Source of the DNA: Phoronis australis
Lineage: Eukaryota > Phoronida > Phoronidae
Length of the DNA stretch: 64,000 nt
NCBI GenBank assembly: GCA_002633005.1
Contig: NMRA01000766.1
Location: forward strand, 1 to 64,000
Direction: 5' to 3'
The position numbers and the translations under genes were made by a program. Below are positions 1 through 11,600 of this stretch, one piece after another (position 1 is the stretch's first letter; every line of letters begins with the position of its first letter). A model generated the notes under the pieces. It was not told where the DNA came from, made no database searches, and was given only the letters and a program-made list of their open reading frames with translations.

Positions 1-545
1 CAATCAGAATGCTCTATTCAACCAACCAATCAGAATGCTCCATTAAACTGACCAATCCGAATGCTCCATTCAACCGACCAATCAGAATGCTCCATTCAAT
101 TTGACCAATCAGAATGCTGCATTCAACCGACCAATCAGAATGCTCCATTAAACTGACCAATCAGAATGCTCCATTCAATTGACCAATCAGATTGCTCCAT
201 TCAACCGACCAATCAGAATGTTCCATCCATTTGACCAATCAGAATGCTCCTTTCAATTGACCAATCAGATTGCTCCATTCAACCGACCAATCAGAATGCT
301 CCATTCAACTGACCAATCAGAATGCTCCATTCAATTGACCAATCAGAATGTTCCATTCAATTGACCAATCAGAATGCTCCATTCAACTGACCAATCAGAT
401 TGCTCCATTCAACCGACCAATCAGAATGCGCCATTCAACCGACCAATCACAATGCTCCATTCAATCGACCAATCAGAATGCTCCATTCAATTGACCAATC
501 AGAGCCCTCCATTCAACCGACCTATCAGAATTCTCCATTTAACTG
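1..545. repeat. 26-bp minisatellite with a CCAAT box in each unit
   Basis: About 21 head-to-tail copies of a 26-bp unit whose core is GACCAATCAGAATGCTCCAT followed by TCAAYY. The array is already in progress at base 1, so it is cut by the window edge. Copies differ by single substitutions (TTGACC/CTGACC/CCGACC, AATGCT/ATTGCT). GACCAATCAG fits the known NF-Y site consensus RRCCAATSR almost everywhere. Because 26 is not a multiple of 3, all frames cycle through the same peptide and stay open for 60 or so codons; these open frames are by-products of the repeat, not genes. Confidence 0.95.
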
Positions 546-599
546 ATGCATTGTTTTTTCAATCTGCATAATGCATTCTATCATTCAGATATCCCTACA

Positions 600-3130
600 T
601 TCTCTGGAAGTGTTTGATGTTCATTGAATGACACTCTACAGTTTCATTCCATTGTCCAATTTCACACAACATTTATTCAATGCACTTACTTGTTCAATTC
701 ATGAAGCATTACTCCATTCTAATTTCACTACATTCTTCACTGTGATTAGCGGTGGTATACCCAAATAATGTCACCCACTTTGTTGTTCCAACATGTTATG
801 CAATGGTGTTTGGAACAATTCGACAAAGAATCATGTTTGTTGCTCTCCTCACATATTGGAGACACAACATTAATTATTTGTGATAACAATGAATACCATA
901 ATTTTCCAATTCCCTTGGGTGGTGTTAAAGTCAGCCAGCTAGTCAATTCCTTGTCCCCTGCTCATTCACCATCCCTACCTTCCCTTTTTCACTTGTCAAA
1001 AAATCCTCATATCAAAGTCTGTTTTTTATACACTTTCTACTTCAATTTTTAATCGTTTGTAAGTTTACTTTCTATGTAACATATTCTATCTGTATTTAAT
1101 TAATCACATTTCGTGAAATGTTCATTTCGAAAATTTTCAAAAATCAACAATTCAATGTATTTGATGGGTTCAATCAATTTTTATTTCAATTGTGCTTTTG
1201 CCTTGGTGGTGCAGATTTGACTAGCTACACTGTAGGACTTCATGGTGCCATTTTATAGGTTCGCTTATTTTTAGCCTTTTGCTTCCTCACACTCTATCCA
1301 ATCACATCATTAAAAGGATTCCTTTGATAGCTGTGTTCTACTCAGGGATTAATTTATTGTCGCATTTGAAGATTCATTAATTCATTGAATTACACTTTCA
1401 TTCACTTGTCCTACTTCAGGACTCCTTTTACTCTGTGCATTTCATGGGTTTACTTACCACATCAAATGTTTCTGTATCCATGACACATCATCAAACCATC
1501 AAATCATCAAATTTCCCGAGTTCACTAATTTTTAGTATTTTACAAGTCTTATTTTGATGTTCGTTTTATGACAATCCACTGACCCTTTCCATTTTCCATT
1601 GCACCTATTTGTTTAATTCATGAAGAATTAGTCCATTCTAATTTCACTACATTCTTTGAGGGTCTTAAGATCATTCTGATTAGCAATCGTGTACACAAAT
1701 AATGTCACCCATTTTTTGTTCCAGCATGTTATACAATGGTGTTTAGGAACAATTTGATGCAGGAACACATTGGTTGCTATCCTCACATATTGGAGACACA
1801 ACATTAACCGTTTGTGATAACGGTGAATACCATAATTTTAGAATTTGTGAAAAAAGGAACCACCACTTAATGCAGCATAAAATACCTATAGACACAATTA
1901 AATGCTAGCAGAAGATTTATCCCACCAGATGGTGAGCATTGAGAAAGAAAATATGCTGCATTGCCCTTAGCCTCAGGACGGTGAGTGAGCTTTAGTTTTA
2001 GCCAGAGCTGTGTCTGTCAGTTACTTTAAAGATTACTGACGTAGAGAAGGCTATGGTTTTGATAGCCATGTTTGATGAACAAGTTCCATTGAGCTGAATT
2101 TAAAGTCAGCTGTTCAATTCGTTGTCAAAAATGCTCATTCACCATCCCTACTTTCCTTTTTTCACTTATTTATTTATTGCACATTCAATTTACTTTCAAT
2201 GTAACATATTCTGGCTGTATTAATTCGTTACTGTTCATGAAATTGTTCATTTGGGAAATTTTCAGAATTTATCAATTCAATGCATTGATGGGTTCAATCA
2301 GTTGTCCCATTTTTAATTCCATTAATCTTTAACATTGGCGTGACACATTTGACTAGCAATACTGTATGACTTTGATTACCTTGCACCGACTCATGATACT
2401 TCAAAGGCCCATTGGTTTTATCATTTTTATAACCTTTCATTTATTTTTAGCATTTTTCTTCCTCGCACTCAATGCCTTCCTTTATTTTACATGCTTTGTT
2501 ATTGTGCTTTACCGGTTTTATTGTTGATTTGTGATATTTTGGATTCATCAATTCATCAGATATCATTGTACTGTTGCACGAATCCATAATTCGCTGCTTT
2601 ACACAGAACCAACAACTTCTTACCCTTTAATGGTTTGAATGTCAGTTCATCACACTTCAGTTTTCAATTATGAAAATAAATGTGTTCCTTTGATAGTTCC
2701 ATTCTACTCGGGGATTATTCTATTATTGATCAAAGATTTGTTCATTCAACACATTTAAGATTTATTAATTCAAAGAAATTTCACAATTTAATTCATTTGG
2801 CGGTACTTCAAGTCCTCATTGATTTGTTGCATATCATGGGCTCTTTACCACATAAAATGTTTCTTTACCCAAGACAGATTACAGGTTCATTAATTGGCCA
2901 AGTTGCAGTTCCCTATTTTTGAAATTTTACATGTTATTTATTTCTCTGTTCATTACGTGACACTCTACAGACTCATTCAGTTGTACTTCACAGATTGTGA
3001 TGAATTTGATGAACTATTTCTTTCCATGATCCATTCTACCATTTAAATTTCTGTTCATTCTCTGGAGGTGTTAAAAGCATTCTGATAACCAATAGTGTAC
3101 ACAAGTCAAGGAGACCCTTTGTGATGCTCA
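600..3130 (+). repeat. Three diverged tandem copies of a ~1-1.4 kb unit
   Basis: Copy 1 (about 600-1547), copy 2 (about 1548-2939) and a partial copy 3 (from about 2940) share long stretches in the same order. Examples are CATTCTGATTAGC...GTACAC at about 1672 and 3090, TCACATATTGGAGACACAAC at 850 and 1784, GCTCATTCACCATCCCTAC at 959 and 2133, GTAACATATTCT at about 1075 and 2200, and TTCCTTTGATAG at 1319 and 2690. Similarity is high in blocks and broken by indels. No coding function is visible; short open frames (for example 768-1052 and 2680-2922) are not conserved between copies. Confidence 0.8.
1842..2098. other. Insert specific to copy 2 of the ~1-kb repeat
   Basis: Copy 1 runs directly from the GATAACAATGAATACCATAA block into GTTAAAGTCAGCCAGC. 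Copy 2 has about 255 extra bases between the matching blocks. The extra segment has a less T-rich composition than its surroundings and no terminal repeats that I can see. It is either an insertion in copy 2 or a deletion in copy 1; the sequence does not decide. Confidence 0.5.
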
Positions 3131-4300
3131 GGCTACATGACACATTGGGCTGCCATTAAAGTCTTTATGGGCTCCCGCAATTTTCACCATTTGTGATATG
3201 ATCTCCATTAACCTTTTGTACTTGTTGTGTTTCTTGAACTGTCCCTCACGTTTTTCGGTAAATCTCGCATTTTACTGGTTTATTAACTCGTATTTCATGG
3301 GTCAATTGTTTTTTACATTTTATAGATTCACTTATAGTTGTAATTTTGCTTCCTCACATTCCATTGAGATAATTCATTTTATGGGTCCTGTCATTATGCT
3401 GCAACAGCTTAATGATTGTGATATTTTGGGGATTATTACTTTGTTCCATGTTCCTTTTTATGCGTGGAAACGGAGATTATGACACACCTATCGTTTTGGG
3501 ACCCTTTTTTCCTGCTTTCGGACTGGTCCATTAATCCTTTGTGTAGATTTGCAAGTGGTCCTTTTGCATACGACGCACTAGGACATTTCTTTCCCAGCCT
3601 CACTATTGGTTCGTTTCTAGTCATTTACCTCGAGTTTGGTCAGTTCCTGGCTCCTGTAGGCTGATGATTATCACGTGTCTTAGGGTTAACCTTTGTTCTC
3701 AGTAACCATATGTTTCCTGTCATTCCTACCCTTTAGCAGCACATACATTTGAGTTTAATCTCTCTTCATTTCTTCCCACCCACAACCACCCCTTTTCGGT
3801 GGTTTCTCTTACCCGAGTGCTGCTCTTTTTATATTGCCCATCTTTCCAGAGATTATTATTTCATGTTTACTTATTATTTTACACTCATATTTCTATACCG
3901 TTATCAGTCATAATAAATGACCTTTGTTTTGCCCATATAGTTTCCTTTTTATCTCTGCAAACGGAGCTTGTGACACACCTATCATTTTTGGGACAAACTT
4001 CGAACATCAAAAATAACTGTAAACTGTTCTTGGCTCACCAGATTACATTAAGCGAATGACGACTATTGATTACTGCTTATCGACTTGTTCATTCGACTCA
4101 TTTTGGAGATTCACTGACGAATACCGGAATTTCAGTTTCATTCTTTGGTTTCTAGTTATATCAACAGATTCCACATTCTGAATATTTGTTGTCATTCCCA
4201 GCTCTCAGTCAACTCCTCTGATGTGTTCGTGTCTAGTTTCTGATGTGTATGGTTGATTGTAGGTATCCAAAGTATGTTGCAGTAGGCACAGTGCAGAAAG
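3131..4300. other. T-rich stretch without a gene
   Basis: T-rich sequence with scattered TTCATT/TTCACT words like those in the preceding ~1-kb repeat. It is probably a more decayed continuation of it: similar phrases recur at 3355-3375 and 3950-3975. No splice-bounded open frame or RNA gene is recognisable. Confidence 0.5.
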
Positions 4301-4308
4301 TTGCGATT

Positions 4309-5600
4309 CTAAATGATGTTGTATGATCCTTGATTGTTTGATAGCCGATATGCGAACAATCGATTGTTATATGGAAATGGTGGATTTGCAGATACAAAAT
4401 GCAATCCACCATGTTTGGATATTGACCTATACGTGTGGATGATGTACGTAGGATGCCTCAGGTGGATACTACATGTTGATGCATGATCCTTCAAGTGACA
4501 TTCATCAAAGCACAACAGTTGATATCCAAATGGCCAATCCACTGCAACGAGATGCAGACAATTCATGTTCAGAGACAAGATAGCAATCCTCAAAGCATCC
4601 AGTGGTCGATATGTACCGGCCGGTGTTGATGAGCAAACATTTAGGAAGTGGATGGCAGATAACGATCGTTGATGCATGCATGGACGATCTTCAATATAAG
4701 GCCGTTCCATAGACAACAGAAGCAATTGAAGACTAAAGGCAACAGTGCGCAGATGATCCATGGTAATGGAAACCAGATAGCAATCGATCCTTCATGCATG
4801 AACAGTTGAGATGTGCTGATCTTCACCTGCAGTCATGATCACCTTTGACCTTTTGCTAACCAACCATGCATCGATGACTACCATCAACCTCATAGGTATT
4901 GATCTTTCACAAACAGAACATCTACGTATTGAGGACTGCCATATTCCTTCTACCCACAAAACATGCGTCCATTGCTGCTTGACCTCAACTGTACCCATAG
5001 CAACTATCCACCCACCTGGACTGTCATTATGTGTACAATATATCAACCGGATGCATACGGACCATCTACCCACCTAGACAGTCAATATGTATTCAGCCAA
5101 TGGCAGGCGTCAATGAACGTATGTTTAGAAGGTGGACGGTTCATAGCTATCCTCAATGCATGGATGTTCCTAAACGAGTGACCGACCGATATCCGCACAG
5201 TTGATGAAGGGCATTGAAATGCATATCTTCTATTTGGAAACATCACATGACAATGCCAAAGCGTGCTCGTTCCTCAAGGCATGGATGGTCGATATTCTTC
5301 AATGTATGGATCCAACAGCTGCATGCAGTTGATGCTAATCCTCGATACGTGGGCCTTCCAGGATGTACGCAGTTGAAGAATATGTGAACAGTTGATGGCA
5401 ATCTTGAAAGCACCCATCTTTGAACTATCAATATATGCACAGTAGACTGTGATTCTACATGCATGGACATTCCTCGGTGTGGCAGTGGTCCATACTCAAA
5501 TAGCAAATGGCAAAGACCAATGAGCGAACACACAGTTAATGGATGGAAGACACAGATTCCAAGAGTCCTGGAAGATTCTCCATAACTGGACTCCATGATT
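4309..5600. repeat. Degenerate ~60-bp repeats in switching orientation, family of the 10-kb element
   Basis: The stretch is built from degenerate units containing words such as GATGCATGGAC, TTGATGGCAATCCTC and CGATATGCGAACA. In 4309-4800 and 5100-5600 they read in one orientation; in about 4830-5030 (CCATGCATCGATGACTACC) they read as the reverse complement. Near 5026-5095 are the words GGACTGTCATTATGTGTAC and AGACAGTCAATATGTAT, matching the palindromic core of the 10.8-kb element. Long open frames on the minus strand here come from repeat composition and not from a gene. Confidence 0.7.
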
Positions 5601-8600
5601 TGTTACCGGTTGAACTTGTAAATGAGGTCATTGAAAATCTCCGTTGCTGATTGAGTGCTGTGTTGACAATGTCCATTGCTAGCTCAAAAATACCATGAAT
5701 CTACGGGTCGTCGGAAAATCCGTTTCTCGACAACCTATGCATCAGGCGCACTCAAATACGACAGGTGTGCGTTCGTCAGTTCATGGTTTAGTTTTTGCAA
5801 AGTTCTTGCCTAGTGATTTTCGTTATCACAACTTGGACATGTGGCACTGTATACGAGGGTTGGAGTGATGGCTACATCTAGTCAGTGAATGCTCTCACAC
5901 AGTGTGGCTTTGTTTTCAAAGTAACTCGTCCATACTACAAATTTGAGAAGACATTCGGCAGTACTGCTTTATCTGTAGTATTGTCCAAAGTCAAGTCAGT
6001 AGACTACTCAATTTCAGTCAGTTTCATTTTTAATGCTTCTGAACATCTAAAAATGATTGTCGCAATGATAAGATCAGCATCTTCCTTGAATTAGCACAGT
6101 ACTCATCCATAAGAACCTTAATTTGCAAGTTGAAAGTTATTGTTACATACTATTTGAACATTGTATACTTGATACTCAGTTTATGATTCCATTCCAAGTG
6201 AAGGCTATTTCGATGCCTTCATTGGACATTCAAGTTCAATGGGGTAGTACTCTTTTTCAGCATTGGTTTTCCATGGTTTTCAGTGGTCTCGAAAAATTCA
6301 ACTCACACGCAACAGCCTTGAAATGGTTGCCAGATCTTGCAAGTATAGCTCCTTTTGCACATCAAAAACAGACTTGCAAGTTTTATAGGTTTATTATACT
6401 TCTTCTCTGCAATGCATGTATACACATGCACACTTCGGCAATCTGAAACAGTTTATAACAGGAGGCAAATCCAGTCAGAGCAGCACCTCAAAAACCTGTA
6501 ATTGATGCGTGAAATAACATGGCACGTTCGATTGACATTCAAAATCAAGAAAGAGTTCAAAGCAACTGTAAAAACTCGGGTGCAGGGTAGACACGCAGTC
6601 GTTCAATAGACACTGGCATGCAAATTAGTATTCAGAGTGGCAATGTTCGATACGACTATCCATGTACTATTGCAATGAGCTAGTCAACTATAGCCTTAAT
6701 TTCTTCATTAGTCTCTGATCAACCTGCACTGTTTCAGACATCTCTGTATTTTGGATTATTTTCACCGTTACGTCATAAGAAATGACATTTTTCCAAAACC
6801 AACTATCCTATTAATTTCTGATAGAGCTTCGCTGACGCATGTTATGTTCATTACGGCACAAATGCGAAACATAAATTATTTTTCTCTAGCTAAATATGTT
6901 AATGTGAGCAGGAGGACTCGTCCTTCTCATCTTTGTTTGCATGATGCAGGCAGCATATGTTATCCGCTCAACATAGAATTACACACTACTGTCTCATGAA
7001 CAGTTCAAGGCCAGTTGCTTTGAACTTTCAAATTGGTGAAACTACATCTCCATCACCAATGGGAGGGATTTTTCTGAAAGTTGGTTCGTAAATATGCTAT
7101 CTAGTTTTTGCAACAACTAACAGATCTCGCGTTATTCAATATATTTTGGGTACAGCTGTTTAACTGAATGACTTAGGCTGTATCTCTTGCATTACGCTTC
7201 TCACTCAAATTTCTGTTATCATTTGATGACTGTTCCTTTGTTGACAAAGCCTTCAATGCACTTTCATTGCGCCATGATACTATCGTCATGCAAGAGGTCA
7301 CATTTCTTATCCAGTTGTCATGCATTGTTCATAGCTCAAGCTCAACTGTTTTTGGTTGGAATTAGACTCAAGATGGCCTGTGATGGCGGTTTTTCGATAG
7401 TTCACTTTGCCAAGTTGTGCCATTGCTGTATTTTTCTGAAATAACGCAGATGGCTGGATCTCATGAAGTGGTATGTAGTTACAGCATATAGTTTTAATTC
7501 TTGTTCCAACTCACCGTTACTGAGATACTCAAGATTCATGACTGCTCTGTTATTGACCAATTCCTTTCTGCACCTATGTTGGTATGACAATCGTGCTACA
7601 GGTCTCATTTTTCACCTGGATCAACATGAAATTCACACTCAGGGTTTCTGTAATAGCTCAAGGTTTATTGTTTTAGTGACACAAGATGGCGCAGTGGCAT
7701 CTAATTTCTCAGTTTGTTGCTTTACGAAAACATGGGGATATTTAGAAATTTGTTGTTTGTAGGTCGCATAAAGTGCCATCTGCATTTCACCAGTCGTTTT
7801 TTGTTAAGACTTTCAGTTCTTGAGATTTTCCAAGGAGTCCTGCTCCGTTTATTGATTTCCTACGTTGTATCTCCTGCTGTCCTTTGGCATGCCGACAATA
7901 AATCTCGTCAAGCACTATCTACCATATGCATAACTCTTCTCTCATCGAAATGTTATTCTCCTGTATTACAGATAGAGCTGACACGTTCTTTTATCAAGTA
8001 ATTCCTCGTTGCACGTTTGTTGGCCTATCATAGTAATGCTACAGGACTCGTTTTACATAATCATTCACTCAATGCATTTAAAGTTTCATTAGTTTGGCAT
8101 TTTTTTCTTATATAAGCTGGTTTTTACCAGCATGTAGGAGTCCTTTTGCATCACTTACCACATTTTGCTGGTTCATGTATTTGTCACGCTTTGGTGCGTT
8201 CATTACATCCATCACATTTTGCAATTTCATTTTGGTGGGACCATTGCCTTGTGACATAGTATTTCAATAATTGATAACATTTATAAATTCTCACATTCTG
8301 TGGATTCAATTATTTCTCCCATTTTATTCATCACACTCAACCTTTTACAGGTCCATGCTTTTTCAATAGGGTTTTTACAAGCATGTGGGTGTCTATATGT
8401 CACCCTCTCATTTTACAAGTTCATTTTGATTCGTGACACCCTCTAGGCCTTGTGATACTTCGCGCATTCATTAAAGTTTCCCATTTCATTAATCCATTTA
8501 TTTCTCATATTTCATAGTTTCGTTTGATTTACACTCTTTTGCAGGTTTTTGTCATTAACTCGCTCTTCATTGGTTCATTAACTTTTGCATGCTTTGGGTT

Positions 8601-8870
8601 CATTTATTTTTCACATTTACCTTTGTCACTCAACGGTTTCAATATAGTCATAGCATTTTATGGATTCGTCAGTTTCATACCATTTCACCATTAATTCGTC
8701 ACATGTTACGGATTCATTAAGCACTGACACATAAAGAATTGTCATCAACCTTCAAGGCAAGACTTAACTCATGCAGTTTAAGCAAGTCTGAACTTAATGA
8801 CCCACTTTTTCTTCAGTTCAGTAGCAATGACGATAATCTCCACTCAAGTAATATCCACTGTTAGAAAACT
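5601..8870. other. Gene-poor AT-rich stretch
   Basis: No gene supported. Open frames up to about 107 codons lack splice context or recognisable motifs. A word set recurs at 7500-7620 and 7990-8060 (for example GCTACAGG[T/A]CTC[A/G]TTTT), and TTCATTAA/TTTCACA words recur from 8080 to 8720. This suggests the region is old, decayed repeat related to the left end of the window. Confidence 0.5.
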
Positions 8871-9110
8871 CAACGAAAGTTTCCCCTTTTCCATGGGGGA
8901 AGACTTTACCCGTTTAACTTGATTGACATCCTGTCAAGAAAAACTCAACAGGAAAGTTTTACCCTTTACTCAACAAAACTACCTATTTAACTAGATTGAC
9001 ATGCTGTTGTGGAAAACTAGACAGGAAAGTTTTACCCTTTTCTCAAGAAGGCTACCTATTTAACTTGATTGACATCTTGTAGTGGAAAACTGGGCAGAAA
9101 AGATTTAAGC
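8871..9110. repeat. 73-bp tandem repeat, three copies
   Basis: The block TTTAACTTGATTGACATC recurs with GATTGAC at 8921, 8994 and 9067, an exact 73-bp period. Each unit also contains GGAAAACT...CAGGAAAGTTTTACCC, with a few substitutions per copy. No reading frame is maintained and no flanking terminal repeats are seen. Confidence 0.85.
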
Positions 9111-10040
9111 TTTTCACAGGAAGGACTTTATATGCGGTTATCAAGTCCCAATACTCCATGTTATTTCCCTGCTCTTTACTTAACCAGGGACAACTAAGTG
9201 ACATTCTACTCATAGTTCACACTCTACTGCTCAACATCCCCATTTCCCCCCAGCCTCATGCAAAAAACTCATAATGCACACATTCACTTACACCGTTGTC
9301 GTCATCATCACATTCATGCCTCAGCATACTGTCACACTCATCCTAAACATGCCCTCACACATTTGTATTACCTTGCCCATTGATAGCTGTCAATCATAGG
9401 TGCTGGTGCTAGAAGTCAGGCTGCTTATGGTAGATATAGCCATCCGCAATCCCACCGTCTTCTTTTCTAAAGTGAGTCGCTGAAACTTATAGGGATTGAT
9501 ATACCTGAACACTTTCAGTTCATTTTTATACAACAACAACATGGTCATAACACAGCTCACGGTCATGAAGCTCACCAACACTTGCCTCAGTATAGGTGCA
9601 GGTCTGCAAATAGTGATCCAGGTTACACGAATGGTAAGCAGACGATACTACCACAGGGCATCAAGCTGAAAAGAACATCAGTAATAATCACCAATTATAC
9701 AAGACCAGTACCCATCAGAGTGACATACAAGTTAAGCCGTGCATCAACAGCTAAACAGAACTTTTGAGAGAATCGGGGATGGCCGTTTATCCAAAATGTC
9801 AATTTGCCAGGTACCTCATCATTTTTTCACACAACCATAGTGCATGACCATCAATGCACAAACATTAGTTCGGATATTTCTCGATACATGGATGTTAAAC
9901 ATAATTATTAACAGTTCATGACGTACCCAGCAGAAGTACTGAGACTGAATCAGCAGGAAATCCTGTTCACTTAGAGCTAATTCGGCTATCTTATTGGTGA
10001 ATTCTCGATCAGTTCGTCTGATCCCTTTGCTATGTATTAT
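9111..10040. other. Spacer without a recognised feature
   Basis: No splice-bounded coding exon, RNA gene or repeat recognised. Open frames of about 60 codons at 9390-9581 (minus) and 9582-9767 (plus) have no motif and no supporting context. Confidence 0.4.
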
Positions 10041-10049
10041 GCAATCCCT

Positions 10050-11600
10050 CCATCATCTCTGCAGGCACCAAAGAGTGTCCACACATCAAAGTCTTCCATC
10101 TAATCTCCAAATAAAGACTGTTGGCACATCAACACCTGATATCAACTGTTCGCATGTCAACCATTCACACATCGAGGAACATCCATGCATCAAGGTTCAC
10201 CATCTAACACCTACATACCGATCGTTCACATATCAAGGACTGCATCCACACATCGAGGGTCGCCATCTTCAATCCACAAACTGACTGTTTGCACATCAAT
10301 GGCTGCCATCAACTGTTCGCATGACGATCTTCCAAACACCAAGAAACATCCCAGCATCAAGGAATTGTCACCTGCTGTACACATGTCAACCATCCACACA
10401 CAGTGGAACATCCCATATCCAAGGTTACCTTCAACTGTTCGCATATCCACAGCCCACATATCGTGGAACGTCCATTCACTCAAGCATTAACATCTACTAT
10501 CTATATGTCAATCTTCCCCATACCAAGAAATGTCCATGCATCGAGGATCAACATCTTCCGTACACATATCAACCACCCTCACACCGGTAAACATCCACTC
10601 ATCAAGGTTCACCATCTACCGGCCACAAAACAACTGTTCCCACGACAACATCTACCATCAGCCATCAGCATTACAACCTTCCACACATCATGGAACATTC
10701 ACACAGCTAGAATCGTCCACTACCATTCACCTACCGATCATGTGTCCACCGATGCCTGCCATCCATAGTGCGGATATTGACTGTCCCGGTGAGAGGACAG
10801 TCATTATACGTACAGCTCATTGACTATATGCATATTGACTGTCCCGGTGGGAGGACAGTCAATATGCATACGGTCAACTGGGCAAGCATCTGTGGAAACA
10901 TGGTCAATGGGAGGATGGGAGATGAAGATCCTAGATGTGTGGACATTCCTTGATGTGAAGAAGATCGAAATGCTAACGGCTGATGGCAGACATCGTTGCG
11001 TGAACAGATGGTTTGTGAACAGTAGAAGGTCATCCTTGATGAGTGGACATTTCCCGATGTGTAGATGGCTGACATGTGTACAGAAGATAGCGATCCTTGA
11101 TACATGAACATTTCTCGACATGTGGATGGTCAACATACGGACAGTAGAGGGCAATCCTCGAATGTATGGAAGTTCCACAATGTGTGGGTAGCCGATACAC
11201 GTAACAGTCGATGGCAATCCTGGATATGTGGACGTTCCTCTATGCGTGGATGGTTGACATGCGAACGGCAGATGACAATCCCTCGGATGTGGGAATGCTA
11301 CTCAGTGTTTGGACAATCGACATGTGAACAGCGAATGGCAGACATTGATGCGTGAACAATCAATTTGTGGACAGAAGATGCCAATCCTCGCTATCTGGAT
11401 GCTCCTTTGATACATGAATGCTCGATATGCAGACAGCAGATGGCAATCTTCAATGTATGGACATTCCTCGGGAAGTGGACGGTTGATATGTGACCAGTTG
11501 ACCCGAGGCATCAACGCACGAACAGTCGATACTCAGAGATTAGACGGCAATCTTCGATGTATGGACATTCGCTGATACATGCACAGTTGATAAGCGGACG
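10050..11600. repeat. Fold-back element: two ~700-bp arms of degenerate 61-bp repeats
   Basis: The left arm (about 10050-10762) and right arm (about 10881-11600) are diverged inverted copies. Translating the left arm on plus and the right arm on minus gives alignable peptides, for example DHVSTDAC at both inner ends and HIGKCPLIK versus HTGKHPLIK further out. Each arm is itself a tandem of roughly 61-bp units (ATCC..GATGTATGGACATT..CTCGATGTGTGGATGGT...) with shorter ~42-bp units interspersed about 350 bp apart (near 10989 and 11339). The arms flank a 118-bp core holding two palindromes. The peptide alignment reflects shared DNA ancestry and does not demonstrate coding. Confidence 0.8.
10827..10870. 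repeat. Perfect 18-bp palindrome at the fold-back core
   Basis: TATGCATATTGACTGTCC (10827-10844) is the exact reverse complement of 10853-10870, with an 8-base loop CGGTGGGA. A slightly degraded copy of the same hairpin lies just to the left (about 10770-10812: ATATTGACTGTCC, loop CGGTGAGA, GGACAGTCATTAT). Confidence 0.95.

Noticed and set aside
179-571. Open frames of 60-65 codons in the left array
   Set aside because: Produced by a stop-free 26-bp repeat read in rotating frames; identical peptides recur in all frames.
4309-4761. 150-codon minus-strand ORF
   Set aside because: Lies wholly in degenerate repeats; similar frames occur wherever the repeat occurs, and there is no splice context.
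10185-11217. Several 85-137 codon ORFs on both strands
   Set aside because: They align with each other only because the arms are inverted DNA repeats; no protein motif.
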